Below are positions 1 through 8,059 of a stretch of 64,000 bases of DNA, piece by piece (position 1 is the stretch's first letter; each line of letters starts with the position of its first letter). The stretch is from G963666945 sp963666945 (GTDB lineage Bacteria > Bacteroidota > Bacteroidia > Bacteroidales > Marinifilaceae). Under the pieces are notes generated by a model. The model searched no databases, was not told the DNA's origin, and saw only the letters and a list, made by a program, of their open reading frames with translations. The translations under genes were made by a program, and so were the position numbers. The stretch lies in NCBI GenBank assembly GCA_963666945.2, contig CAXXRT010000044.1, forward strand, positions 44,381 to 108,380, given 5' to 3'.

Positions 1-47
1 ATTATTATTTACTAACTTTGATAGAAGTATGACTAAATTTCAATAAA

Positions 48-1265
48 ATGAGAGAAAATCTATTCAAAGAAGTTAAACTTGACAAGAATAACGCAAAGTG
101 GGAAGATTCAATAAAGAGGAATGGCAAACTGTATCTTCGCAGCCTGGATATAAGATCAGATTTTTACCGGGATTACGGACGACTTCTTCACTGTCAGGAA
201 TACCGCAGATTAAAACACAAGACACAGGTATTCTTTGCTCCAAAAAACGACCATATATGCACAAGAATGGAGCATGTAAATCATGTTTCTTCTGTTAGTT
301 ATACTATTTCAAAACATCTTGGACTTAACACAGAACTTACATCTGCCATTGCTATCGGTCACGATATTGGTCATGCTCCCTTCGGTCACGAGGGTGAGGC
401 CAGATTGTTCGATATAGCAGATAAGAATGGCTTTAGCTTCTGGCACGAAAGAAACGGGATGTACGTCTGTGACAACATATCTACCCTTCCCGATGTTAAT
501 GGCTATCATCAGAATCTTCATCTTACCTATGCGGTAAGGGATGGAATTATTTCCCATTGCGGAGAGGTTGATGAAAATGCAATATTTCCCCGTGAGGATG
601 CTATCGATCTTTGTGAGATTAAAAAGGCTAATCAATACAATCCTTTTACATGGGAAGGCTGTGTTGTTAAAATCTCTGATAAGATAGCTTATCTTGGCAG
701 GGATATTGAAGATGCAATAACACTAAAACTTCTTAGCAAGACACAACTTCTGGAGTTAAGATCAATAGTCAGAAGAATTCTTAACAAGCAGACCCTAAAT
801 AATACAGTGCTTATGCACGATCTGATCACCGACCTTTGTAAAAGCAGCAGTCCTGAAAAAGGATTGGTTTTATCGCCAAAACATCTTGACCTGATTAACT
901 GCATTAAAGAATATAACTATAAACATATATACAACAGTAAAAGACTTTCTTACTATAAAAAGTATTCGGGTTTAATAATAAATACTCTGTTTGAGTTCTT
1001 GCATGATATGTATGAAGGAGAAAATACTATTAAAAATTTACGCAGTAAAATATTACTGTACCCCACCCTTATTAAATCGTTTGAAAGCTGGCTGGTAAAA
1101 TACAGTGAATTGGACTTAAAGGGAAAACAACGACTAAAGTGTGCTAATTCCACTATTTATAATATTGAAGATAAAGTAGATTACAAAAGGGCAATTGTCG
1201 ATTTTATTGCGGGAATGACAGATAATTTTGCCATTAAAATGTACCATGAAATAATTTCATTCTAA
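48..1265 (+). CDS. dgt: Deoxyguanosinetriphosphate triphosphohydrolase (dGTPase)
   Basis: Hydrolyses dGTP (and in many homologues other dNTPs) to the deoxynucleoside and triphosphate, helping to control cytoplasmic dNTP pools. The 405-residue protein has the HD-superfamily metal site: H76 in RMEHVNHV and the H105-D106 pair in AIGHDIGHAPFGHEGE, with a further Asp expected in the KISDKIAYLGRDIED segment. The N-terminal EYRRLKHKTQVF segment is typical of the dGTPase family. Length matches the shorter, roughly 400-residue bacterial class. The ATG at 48 is preceded by an AT-rich leader without a strong Shine-Dalgarno. It is monocistronic or co-oriented with the two-component pair 80 bases downstream. 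Family assignment is secure; exact dNTP preference is not visible. Confidence 0.92.
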   Translation: MRENLFKEVKLDKNNAKWEDSIKRNGKLYLRSLDIRSDFYRDYGRLLHCQEYRRLKHKTQVFFAPKNDHICTRMEHVNHVSSVSYTISKHLGLNTELTSAIAIGHDIGHAPFGHEGEARLFDIADKNGFSFWHERNGMYVCDNISTLPDVNGYHQNLHLTYAVRDGIISHCGEVDENAIFPREDAIDLCEIKKANQYNPFTWEGCVVKISDKIAYLGRDIEDAITLKLLSKTQLLELRSIVRRILNKQTLNNTVLMHDLITDLCKSSSPEKGLVLSPKHLDLINCIKEYNYKHIYNSKRLSYYKKYSGLIINTLFEFLHDMYEGENTIKNLRSKILLYPTLIKSFESWLVKYSELDLKGKQRLKCANSTIYNIEDKVDYKRAIVDFIAGMTDNFAIKMYHEIISF

Positions 1266-1271
1266 GCATAT

Positions 1272-1286
1272 TATACCAATGGTATA
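1272..1286. promoter_or_regulatory. 15-bp perfect palindrome upstream of the histidine kinase gene
   Basis: TATACCA-A-TGGTATA is a perfect inverted repeat about 60 bases before the histidine kinase start and 7 bases after the dgt stop. It may be an operator, for instance for autoregulation by the adjacent response regulator, or a weak hairpin. There is no T-run, so it is not a classical terminator. Confidence 0.35.
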
Positions 1287-1345
1287 TTAAATAAATACGA
1301 TTTAATACGTATCAACATTTTATTTATTAATAATTACTTGCAGTC

Positions 1346-2305
1346 ATGATTATTCTCTTTGCATTAATATTATCTGTAATATTTCAGTTCGGAGCCTTTT
1401 TTATAACTATAAGTCTTATTAAAAAGACAAAATTCAACGTTTCCTGGATAATGATTTCCCTGGGATTTCTTCTTATGGCCTTCAGGAGATTAAATGAATT
1501 TGTTGATATACTTGGGGCAGAAAGCTACAACACTGAAATATATTTTAGCAGCTGGGTTGCTGTTTTAATCTCTTTGTTGATGTTTATAGGTTCTATATAT
1601 ATACGGCAGATATTCAATCTTCAAAGCAAGATTAATCATCTTAGAAAAGAAAATGAATCAAAAGTACTTTCTGCTATTATAAAAACAGAGGAAAAAGAAC
1701 GTAAACGATTTTCCAAGGAGCTACATGATGGACTGGGTCCCTTGATTGCATCGGTTAAAATGGCAATCTCAGCTATTGACAGAGAAAAAATGTGTGAGAC
1801 AAATGAAACAATAATTAAAAAAACAGACATAACAATAAATGAAGCCATTACAACCATTAAAGAAATATCAAATAACCTTAGTCCTCATTTACTCGAACGC
1901 TTTGGGCTTGAAAAGGCTATTAAAGCTTATACTCAGAATTTGAACACTGGGAAAAATCTGGATATTAATATTTCCTCAAACCTTAACGGAGAAAGATTTG
2001 AGGAGAACACCGAGGTTACTTTGTTCCGAATTGTTGGTGAACTGTTTTCTAACACAATAAAATATGCATCGGCTACTATGGTTGATATATCTCTTTTTAA
2101 TGGAGATAATAAACTGGAGATGACTTATTCTGATAATGGGAAAGGGTTTGATTTAAAGAAGGAAGAATTAAGGGGTCTGGGCTTATCTAATATACGGTCG
2201 AGGGTAAAATCGCTTGACGGGAAACTGGATATTCACACTAAACCGCGACAGGGATTTTTTCTTAAAATAAGTTTGCCCATACACAAAGAAATAAAAATAA
2301 ATTAA
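1346..2305 (+). CDS. NarL-type sensor histidine kinase
   Basis: Membrane sensor kinase of the HisKA_3/HATPase_c class that autophosphorylates and hands phosphate to the response regulator encoded 10 bases downstream. Three hydrophobic segments (about residues 2-25, 33-47 and 68-87) are followed by a helix and the dimerisation motif KELHDGLGPLI with phosphoacceptor H127. The ATPase domain shows an N-box-like FRIVGELFSNTIKYA, DNGKGFD and GLGLSNI. There is no recognisable periplasmic sensor domain, so the signal is probably membrane-associated or cytoplasmic. At 319 residues it is compact. The stimulus is unknown; the adjacent anion permease and porin are possible targets but that is only proximity. 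Confidence 0.9.
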   Translation: MIILFALILSVIFQFGAFFITISLIKKTKFNVSWIMISLGFLLMAFRRLNEFVDILGAESYNTEIYFSSWVAVLISLLMFIGSIYIRQIFNLQSKINHLRKENESKVLSAIIKTEEKERKRFSKELHDGLGPLIASVKMAISAIDREKMCETNETIIKKTDITINEAITTIKEISNNLSPHLLERFGLEKAIKAYTQNLNTGKNLDINISSNLNGERFEENTEVTLFRIVGELFSNTIKYASATMVDISLFNGDNKLEMTYSDNGKGFDLKKEELRGLGLSNIRSRVKSLDGKLDIHTKPRQGFFLKISLPIHKEIKIN

Positions 2306-2315
2306 CAGCAAATAA

Positions 2316-2948
2316 ATGAAAGTTTTTATTGTTGACGATCATAACTTATTCAGGGAAGGCCTGAGTTTCTTACTATCTAGAGATAATGAGATAGCTGAGA
2401 TATATGAAGCAAAAAATGGCAGGGAGCTTCTAGATAACCTAATTAATACAAAACCTGACATTATACTTATGGATATAGAAATGCCTTTAATGAATGGTAT
2501 AGATGCCACACGTGAGGCACTAAAGATTTATCCTGAAAGTAAGATTATTGCTTTGTCAATGCATGCAAATGAAAATTATTACTCAGAGATGATAGACGCC
2601 GGAGCGAAAGGATTTCTACTGAAAAACTCAAAGTTTGAGGATGTAAAAAAAGCTATAACCGATGTTAATAACGGCAATAATTTCTTTTCCTCTGATATAT
2701 TAACGGCAATAATTAAAAACCTGAACAAGAAGAAAAACCCAAAAAAGGAAGTTGTTCTGACAGACAGAGAAATTGAGATTCTATATAATATATGTAAGGG
2801 CTTTTCAAATAATGAAATTGGAGAAATCCTCAATATTAGTAAACGCACAGTGGATAAACACCGGGAGAACCTACTATTAAAAACAGAGTCAAGAAACACT
2901 GCTGGACTGGTAATCTATGCCATTAAAAATAAAATATTTGAGGTATAA
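2316..2948 (+). CDS. LuxR/NarL-family response regulator
   Basis: Two-component response regulator partnered with the upstream kinase (10-base gap, same operon). The receiver domain (residues 1-120) has acidic D7-D8, phosphoacceptor D53 in LMDIEMPLMNG and the conserved Lys in FLLKNS. The C-terminal LuxR-type helix-turn-helix (about 145-210) reads LTDREIEILYNICKG, then NNEIGEILNISKRTVDKHR. It acts as a DNA-binding transcription factor in the cytoplasm. The regulon is not visible; candidates are its own operon (palindrome at 1272-1286) and the transporter/porin genes that follow. Confidence 0.93.
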   Translation: MKVFIVDDHNLFREGLSFLLSRDNEIAEIYEAKNGRELLDNLINTKPDIILMDIEMPLMNGIDATREALKIYPESKIIALSMHANENYYSEMIDAGAKGFLLKNSKFEDVKKAITDVNNGNNFFSSDILTAIIKNLNKKKNPKKEVVLTDREIEILYNICKGFSNNEIGEILNISKRTVDKHRENLLLKTESRNTAGLVIYAIKNKIFEV

Positions 2949-3044
2949 TCCGTTAACATGTAAAAAATAGTACCATACTGAATTATAATATTATAGTTAG
3001 CAAATAAATATATCGACAATTTACTTAGTAAGTATTTAAACGTA

Positions 3045-3062
3045 GGTATTCGCAAAAATACC
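3045..3062. repeat. Small inverted repeat in the regulator-permease intergenic region
   Basis: GGTATT and AATACC separated by CGCAAA. It lies about 97 bases after the response regulator stop and about 90 before the permease start. It could be a weak hairpin or a protein site; no T-run follows. Confidence 0.3.
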
Positions 3063-3089
3063 AATCTTATAAATTACGTTTTAACACTG

Positions 3090-3120
3090 TTGACATTCAT
3101 TTAGTTATGAAATACTTTTA
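3090..3120 (+). promoter_or_regulatory. Candidate promoter of the PiT/CysP-like permease
   Basis: TTG at 3090-3092 and TACTTTTA at 3113-3120 are separated by 20 bases, resembling the Bacteroidota sigma-A pattern (TTTG, about 19 bases, TAnnTTTG) with the final G replaced by A (the next base, 3121, is G). It is positioned about 30 bases before the ATG at 3150. Confidence 0.45.
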
Positions 3121-3149
3121 GTTTTAGTATTAACCAAAAGATTAAAAGC

Positions 3150-4175
3150 ATGCTTATTCCTTTTTTAATTCCCTTTATAATAGCCATGTTTCTTGCTATT
3201 AACATGGGAGGAAGTGGTACTGCCCCATCGTTTTCTGCAGCTTATGGTGCTAATATTATAAAGAAGAGTTTAATACCAGGTCTATTCGGTATTATGGTAT
3301 TTATTGGAGCCATTCTCGGAGGTGAGCAAACAGCCAAAACCATAGGAAAAGGACTACTCTCACCTGACTTAATGACCTTTACCATAGTATCAATAATTTT
3401 ATTCTCGGTTGCTGTTTCCCTTTTTGTAGCTAATCTTTTCGGTATACCCCAGTCAACAAGCCAGTCAACAGTACTGGCAGTTATTGCTCCGGCAATATAC
3501 TTTAATTCCCTGAATTCCGATAAATTGTTGTATGAAATAATACCCACATGGTTTGTTATGCCAGTTGTTGCATTCTTCCTGGCCCTTTTCATAGGAAAAT
3601 ACATTTATAAACCAATAAGAAAAAGAGGCTATACAATATCTAAAAGAGTAAACGAGAGCTATTTCCTGAAAGGACTGATAATCTTCATGTCGTTATACGT
3701 TGCCTTTTCTATTGGAACAAATAACGTAGCAAATGCAGTCGGACCCCTTGCTATAATGGCAGGAAATGAATTGGATGTTAACGGAGACCACTTTGTGCAT
3801 ATAATGATTCTGGCAACCCTTATTGTTGCACCAAGCTTTGGTATTGGAAGTTCTATCTTCGGTCATAAAATTGTAAGAAAAACTGGTAAAGAAATTATAC
3901 TGTTCGGAAGAATAGAAGCAGTAATTATTGCATTTATTTCTGCCAGCCTACTGCTGACTGCCTCTCTGGTAAAAGGTATTCCAACATCCTTGGTCCAACT
4001 GAATGTAGCAGCCATAATAGGAATAGGAGTAGCAAAACTTGGGTTCAAAAACATTTTCAGAAAAACTGAAGTAAATAATTTCTTTATAATGTGGATAATT
4101 GCCCCTATTATTGCCTTCGTTTTATGCCTGTTATTTACTTATCTGGCTGACAAACTACATATACTAAATCTATAG
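3150..4175 (+). CDS. PiT-superfamily anion permease, CysP-like
   Basis: Polytopic inner-membrane symporter of the PiT superfamily (341 residues, about 10-11 hydrophobic segments, two inverted homologous halves). The second half has the family signature as SIGTNNVANAVGPLA. In the first half the usual GANDxxNAFGT-type signature is replaced by AINMGGSGTAPSFSAAYGAN, resembling what I recall of Bacillus CysP sulfate permease (NIGASGAAAS-type). This argues for sulfate or a related oxyanion rather than phosphate, but automated annotation would say inorganic phosphate transporter. An outer-membrane porin follows 79 bases later. Substrate is inferred, not shown. Confidence 0.8.
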   Translation: MLIPFLIPFIIAMFLAINMGGSGTAPSFSAAYGANIIKKSLIPGLFGIMVFIGAILGGEQTAKTIGKGLLSPDLMTFTIVSIILFSVAVSLFVANLFGIPQSTSQSTVLAVIAPAIYFNSLNSDKLLYEIIPTWFVMPVVAFFLALFIGKYIYKPIRKRGYTISKRVNESYFLKGLIIFMSLYVAFSIGTNNVANAVGPLAIMAGNELDVNGDHFVHIMILATLIVAPSFGIGSSIFGHKIVRKTGKEIILFGRIEAVIIAFISASLLLTASLVKGIPTSLVQLNVAAIIGIGVAKLGFKNIFRKTEVNNFFIMWIIAPIIAFVLCLLFTYLADKLHILNL

Positions 4176-4186
4176 TCATATAAAAC

Positions 4187-4236
4187 ATTTTGTAACAAAA
4201 TTATTAATTATCAGTAAATTGACATAGATAATTAAT
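4187..4236. promoter_or_regulatory. Two inverted repeats upstream of the porin gene
   Basis: A 15-base palindrome ATTTTG-TAA-CAAAAT (4187-4201) sits just after the permease stop. It is followed by a perfect 10-bp inverted repeat ATTAATTATC / GATAATTAAT (4203-4212 and 4227-4236, 14-base spacer), about 20 bases before the porin start. They may be an operator or leader hairpin controlling the porin; AT content is high, so chance is possible. Confidence 0.35.
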
Positions 4237-4254
4237 TTAAAAATGTAGAAAAAT

Positions 4255-5529
4255 ATGAAAAAGATTATAATCAGTATAATGCTTGCAATGTTTATAAACA
4301 TTGCAAATTCTCAAGAAAACAAACTAACTGCAGGATTTGAATATCGTCCAAAGGCCATAGTTAACAGTGGTTATCAAATGCCAAAACTATCTGAAGACAA
4401 AACAGTACTTTCAGTCACTCAAAGAACAAGAATTAATTTAGCTTTCGAGCGGAATAAACTAAAGACCTATATTTCAGTACAGGATGTACGTTTATGGGGA
4501 GACGACAATAATTACAGCAAAACAGCAACATCGGGGAACAGCGAAAGCCTGAGGATACATCAAGCTTGGTTTTCTTTAAACCTAAATCCGGACATAATTA
4601 TTAAAGTCGGCAGGCAAATATTTAACTATGATGATGAAAGGATACTTTCCGCCAGAGGATGGAACGATTACCAGGTGACATACGATGCAGCGATGATTAG
4701 CGTAAATAAAAAAAACAGCAAGTTGGATATAGCTTTGAGCTGGAATTCCGAGAGTATTAAAAGTAATTTATTCTCGGTCAGTAAATTAAGAATATTAGAT
4801 TTTATAAGGTATGAGAGAAGGATGAAAAACTTAAACTTATCGGCTATAGCCTTGTTGTCGGGAAATAACCAAAATGATACTTCTGATAAAATATACCTCA
4901 GGGGGACATATGGGGTGAACGGCGATTATTCCAATAATGACTTTATATTCAAAGCATCTGCATATTACCAACACAATATTAATGACAATGGCATGGATGT
5001 AAGTGCGTACTCTCTATCTGTGCTGGCAATGCAGAGGCTATACGACAATAAATTTTCCTGGGGAATGGGTGTTGACTATCTTTCCGGACAGGATGAAAAG
5101 GATTCCGGTTATACAGGAACCATGCATAACTTTGATATTCTATATGGCAAGCGCCACGGAGGCTATGGATACATGGACATGTTCAATAACACCCCCCTTC
5201 AGGGTTTGACTGATGGTATGATAAAAACTGAATACAAACTTTCAGAGAATACTTTAGTTCAGGCGGACTTCCACTGGTTTTATATAAATGGAGACAAATT
5301 TGATGAAACCGACACAGACAAAAAACTTAAGGAAAATATTGGTCAGGAACTTGACCTCACCTTAAAGTGGGACATAATGAAGGATGTAAAATTACAAGCC
5401 GGGTACTCTATGTATTTTATGAATAAAAGTTTTAAACAGATTAAAGGCGTTTATAATAAAAAGACAGATTCACCTATATTCGGTTATGTAATAATAACTG
5501 TCAATCCTAAGATCTTTGAAACAAAATAA
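4255..5529 (+). CDS. Alginate-export-like outer-membrane porin
   Basis: Outer-membrane beta-barrel of 424 residues. It has a signal peptide (MKKIIISIMLAMFINIANSQ), then alternating amphipathic strands. The segment IIKVGRQIFNYDDERILSARGWNDYQVTYDA is characteristic of the Alginate_exp (PF13372) barrel family, although in Bacteroidota such porins are not specifically linked to alginate. It probably lets small anions or organic acids cross the outer membrane, perhaps partnering the permease encoded immediately upstream. The last residues (IITVNPKIFETK) end without the aromatic terminal residue typical of many barrels. The gene ends at a strong hairpin. Confidence 0.75.
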   Translation: MKKIIISIMLAMFINIANSQENKLTAGFEYRPKAIVNSGYQMPKLSEDKTVLSVTQRTRINLAFERNKLKTYISVQDVRLWGDDNNYSKTATSGNSESLRIHQAWFSLNLNPDIIIKVGRQIFNYDDERILSARGWNDYQVTYDAAMISVNKKNSKLDIALSWNSESIKSNLFSVSKLRILDFIRYERRMKNLNLSAIALLSGNNQNDTSDKIYLRGTYGVNGDYSNNDFIFKASAYYQHNINDNGMDVSAYSLSVLAMQRLYDNKFSWGMGVDYLSGQDEKDSGYTGTMHNFDILYGKRHGGYGYMDMFNNTPLQGLTDGMIKTEYKLSENTLVQADFHWFYINGDKFDETDTDKKLKENIGQELDLTLKWDIMKDVKLQAGYSMYFMNKSFKQIKGVYNKKTDSPIFGYVIITVNPKIFETK

Positions 5530-5535
5530 ATGATA

Positions 5536-5561
5536 GCCCCTGATCATATACAATCAGGGGC
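5536..5561. terminator. Bidirectional hairpin between convergent genes
   Basis: Perfect 9-bp stem GCCCCTGAT / ATCAGGGGC with an 8-base loop, seven bases after the porin stop and 35 bases before the end of the convergent lipoprotein gene. There is no strong T-run on either strand, but its GC-rich stem and position suggest transcription termination for both. Confidence 0.6.
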
Positions 5562-5596
5562 ACAACATTAACAAAATAAAAAAACGGCAGGCTAAC

Positions 5597-6118
5597 TTAT
5601 TCCAACACCTCATAATCAAGACATTGAATATAGTACGATGTATAATAATCCTTATTGTTTTTCTTCATCCATTCCCTCATCTTTTTTACATTAGAAGATT
5701 CTGTATCACAATGATCGTCCTCTTCTTCCATTTTATCAATTGTTTGTTTATCAATTTTAACCTGTTTTAGTCTTCCCATAACCATTATATGAGAACCTAA
5801 TAGTTCCCTGTTAAAGCCATTGATTTTACCTCCAGATTCAACTTTTATAGAGTACCCTTCCTTATCAATTAGAAAACACCGTTTACCAGAATGAGAACAT
5901 ACGTGATTAACTTTCCCTTTACAGCAGACAACTTTATCAACCTTTTTTTCAGCATCTGCATAAAGTTCGGTTATGGTTTTTGCCTCTTTTTTATTTGTGA
6001 GGATAGATTCTGAGGTAACAGAATTGTTACTTTGCGCTTTTGTTTGAGCTATCTTTGTATTGTTACAGGCACAAAGAGCAACACCTGCTGCTAATGATAA
6101 TACTACTAACTTTTTCAT
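5597..6118 (-). CDS. Cys/His-rich lipoprotein with an OB-like domain
   Basis: Predicted lipoprotein of 173 residues (MKKLVVLSLAAGVALCAC, lipid Cys at C16 or C18), periplasmic or surface anchored. After a polar linker, residues 50-130 look like a small beta-barrel of the OB/tRNA_anti-like type (ITELYADAEKKVDK, then GKV, then FLIDKEGYSIKVESG). A Cys/His cluster, C65, C66, H72, C74, H76, C81, could bind a soft metal or heme iron. It is the last gene of the minus-strand block, 5 bases after the DUF4857 gene. Function unknown; a metallochaperone role is an inference from the cluster and the context. Confidence 0.7.
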   Translation of the reverse strand: MKKLVVLSLAAGVALCACNNTKIAQTKAQSNNSVTSESILTNKKEAKTITELYADAEKKVDKVVCCKGKVNHVCSHSGKRCFLIDKEGYSIKVESGGKINGFNRELLGSHIMVMGRLKQVKIDKQTIDKMEEEDDHCDTESSNVKKMREWMKKNNKDYYTSYYIQCLDYEVLE

Positions 6119-6123
6119 ACTTA

Positions 6124-7335
6124 TTAACTATTATATCTATAAATTAAACTTGGGAATACTCCCAAAATACCAGTTATTCCAATCCATATAAAGGAAAACA
6201 CATTTAGTTTTATTCTATTAATTCTGCATATCAGAAAATATAGAAGAACAAATAAAAGATTAAAAAACAGCACATAAGGAGAACCTATTTTTATCCTCGG
6301 TTCCACATATTTATCGTTTAAAGAAGTAAATTTAATGGAAAAGGGAAAAATATACTTTCCATAAGATGTGTTCTTCTCAAGAGCATCTTTCTCCATTGAG
6401 TCAACTAATTTCTTAGTATTTGAGTCAATAGCATAAGTCACCTTTTTATCACAATAAGTAATATTCACATTCCAATAAAGCAAATTTCCCATTATGAAAA
6501 CACTATTATTTTCCATGTCTATAGGTGGAATTTCTACTTTTTGTAAGTCATACTTATCTGTTGATATAGTGTACATTTGTCCATCTCTATCGAACAGGAA
6601 TCCATAGAACTTTCTGTTAGGAAAATCTGTTGCTTCAATATACTCTGTCATAAGATCTTTTGAAATATTTGTATTCCTAAGATATAATTTACCATTAACC
6701 AATTTCATATGAAAGACGGAATGATTATTATCCACAAGGAAATAACCCTCATCGTACATTTTTCTGGCTGAAGGAATACCCGCTATAATTCTAGCTGGAA
6801 AAACAAATCCGGCATTTAAAAGTTTTTTAGTATACAACTCACTTTTTCGCTGATTTACGCTATTTGATTCTGCATTTATAAACTCCATTTTATCTGAAAT
6901 CCTAAAGAATTCATCAGGCATCAGAAGCTCATGTCTTCTGGGAATTGATTCAAATAAAGGAAACAGTTTAATCGATGGTCTATTATAATTATCCGGCCTA
7001 TACCTATAAGTAAAACTTTCTTTTCTAATGGTTTGCATATCTATTGCAATCCCATGTATTTTCTCAGGTAATTTCCCCTCACAGTACAATTGATTGGAAT
7101 AAACCAAAGGTAAAAGACTATCGAACTGTGACTCAGTATATACATTACCATCTACATCCTTTCTTATAAGTCCATCATCATCAAAATCGAAATAACAAAA
7201 CTTATTAGCTATACTGCTATATAAACAAACAGGGTATGACACCGCTTTATCTGTTACAATATGATAACATTCGGGTATTATCCACGATAATACTGCTGTG
7301 AATAATACTACTACCAGTATATTTATTTTCTTCAT
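6124..7335 (-). CDS. DUF4857-like membrane-anchored protein
   Basis: 403 residues: an N-terminal hydrophobic segment (about 5-22), a large polar extracytoplasmic region, and two C-terminal membrane helices (SPYVLFFNLLFVLLYFLICRI and FIWIGITGILGVFPSLIY). I recognise the Asp-rich DGLIRKDVDGNVYTESQFDSLLP stretch as typical of the Bacteroidota DUF4857 family, which accompanies ABC transporters; this is from memory. It sits 42 bases downstream of the ABC permease and 5 bases before the OB-like lipoprotein, so it is probably a periplasmic component or regulator of that transporter. No catalytic motif seen. Confidence 0.65.
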   Translation of the reverse strand: MKKINILVVVLFTAVLSWIIPECYHIVTDKAVSYPVCLYSSIANKFCYFDFDDDGLIRKDVDGNVYTESQFDSLLPLVYSNQLYCEGKLPEKIHGIAIDMQTIRKESFTYRYRPDNYNRPSIKLFPLFESIPRRHELLMPDEFFRISDKMEFINAESNSVNQRKSELYTKKLLNAGFVFPARIIAGIPSARKMYDEGYFLVDNNHSVFHMKLVNGKLYLRNTNISKDLMTEYIEATDFPNRKFYGFLFDRDGQMYTISTDKYDLQKVEIPPIDMENNSVFIMGNLLYWNVNITYCDKKVTYAIDSNTKKLVDSMEKDALEKNTSYGKYIFPFSIKFTSLNDKYVEPRIKIGSPYVLFFNLLFVLLYFLICRINRIKLNVFSFIWIGITGILGVFPSLIYRYNS

Positions 7336-7377
7336 CTGTATTAGCTTATTATTAATTAATGTTTTACTTGGTTTTAT

Positions 7378-8052
7378 TTATCTGTCCTGGACTCCATCTT
7401 TAAATCTAATTACAGATAAATAAACAAAGAACATGGCGGCAACTGTAGAAGAAAATATAAATAGCATACTATTCATATATGCTGAAGGGATAGCATCTAT
7501 CAACAACATATTTAGAACAGGCATTGCCACAAATGTATTAACTGCTCTTCTTTTCCAAGAGGGCTCTAAAGTTATCCAGGCCACAAAAGCATATGCTCCT
7601 ATCCCCGCAAGGTACCACGGAGCTACAGTATATAAAGCACTAGCTATAAATTCCTTAGCAAAATAAAAACACATAAACACAACCAACATGAATATATTAA
7701 CCAAGAATATCGATAGAAGTGATATTAATCCATAGCTTATTTGCCAACTAATAATATTAAATCTGGGAACCGGCAGATGAAGTGTTAGTTTTAGTCTTTT
7801 CTGATATATCTCAGGTACAAATTGTGCAACACCCAAGACAAGACCAGCAATAGCAGGAAACCATTTTAATTCCCTGAAAACAAACTGATCCCTTGAGATT
7901 ATTACATCCCATAAATGAACCATACCGGCAAAGCGCATGGACCTTCCCAGTTTTAAAAACATGTAAACATGAAGTAAAAGGGATATGGCTATTATTGTCC
8001 AAATAAACCCTTTTGTTTTTATCCATTCTTTTATTAATACTGCCCTATACAT
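7378..8052 (-). CDS. ABC-2-like transporter permease subunit
   Basis: 224-residue integral membrane protein with about six hydrophobic helices (roughly 14-33, 60-78, 92-125, 136-160, 173-190, 194-215) and the N-terminal MYRAVLIKEWIKTKGFIW motif common to ABC-2-type permeases. It starts 7 bases after the ATPase gene, so both form one transporter. Such ATPase/permease pairs often export a substrate or drive insertion of cofactors (compare NosF/NosY for copper), but the direction cannot be told here. Moderate confidence in family, low in substrate. Confidence 0.75.
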   Translation of the reverse strand: MYRAVLIKEWIKTKGFIWTIIAISLLLHVYMFLKLGRSMRFAGMVHLWDVIISRDQFVFRELKWFPAIAGLVLGVAQFVPEIYQKRLKLTLHLPVPRFNIISWQISYGLISLLSIFLVNIFMLVVFMCFYFAKEFIASALYTVAPWYLAGIGAYAFVAWITLEPSWKRRAVNTFVAMPVLNMLLIDAIPSAYMNSMLFIFSSTVAAMFFVYLSVIRFKDGVQDR

Positions 8053-8059
8053 AATGCCT

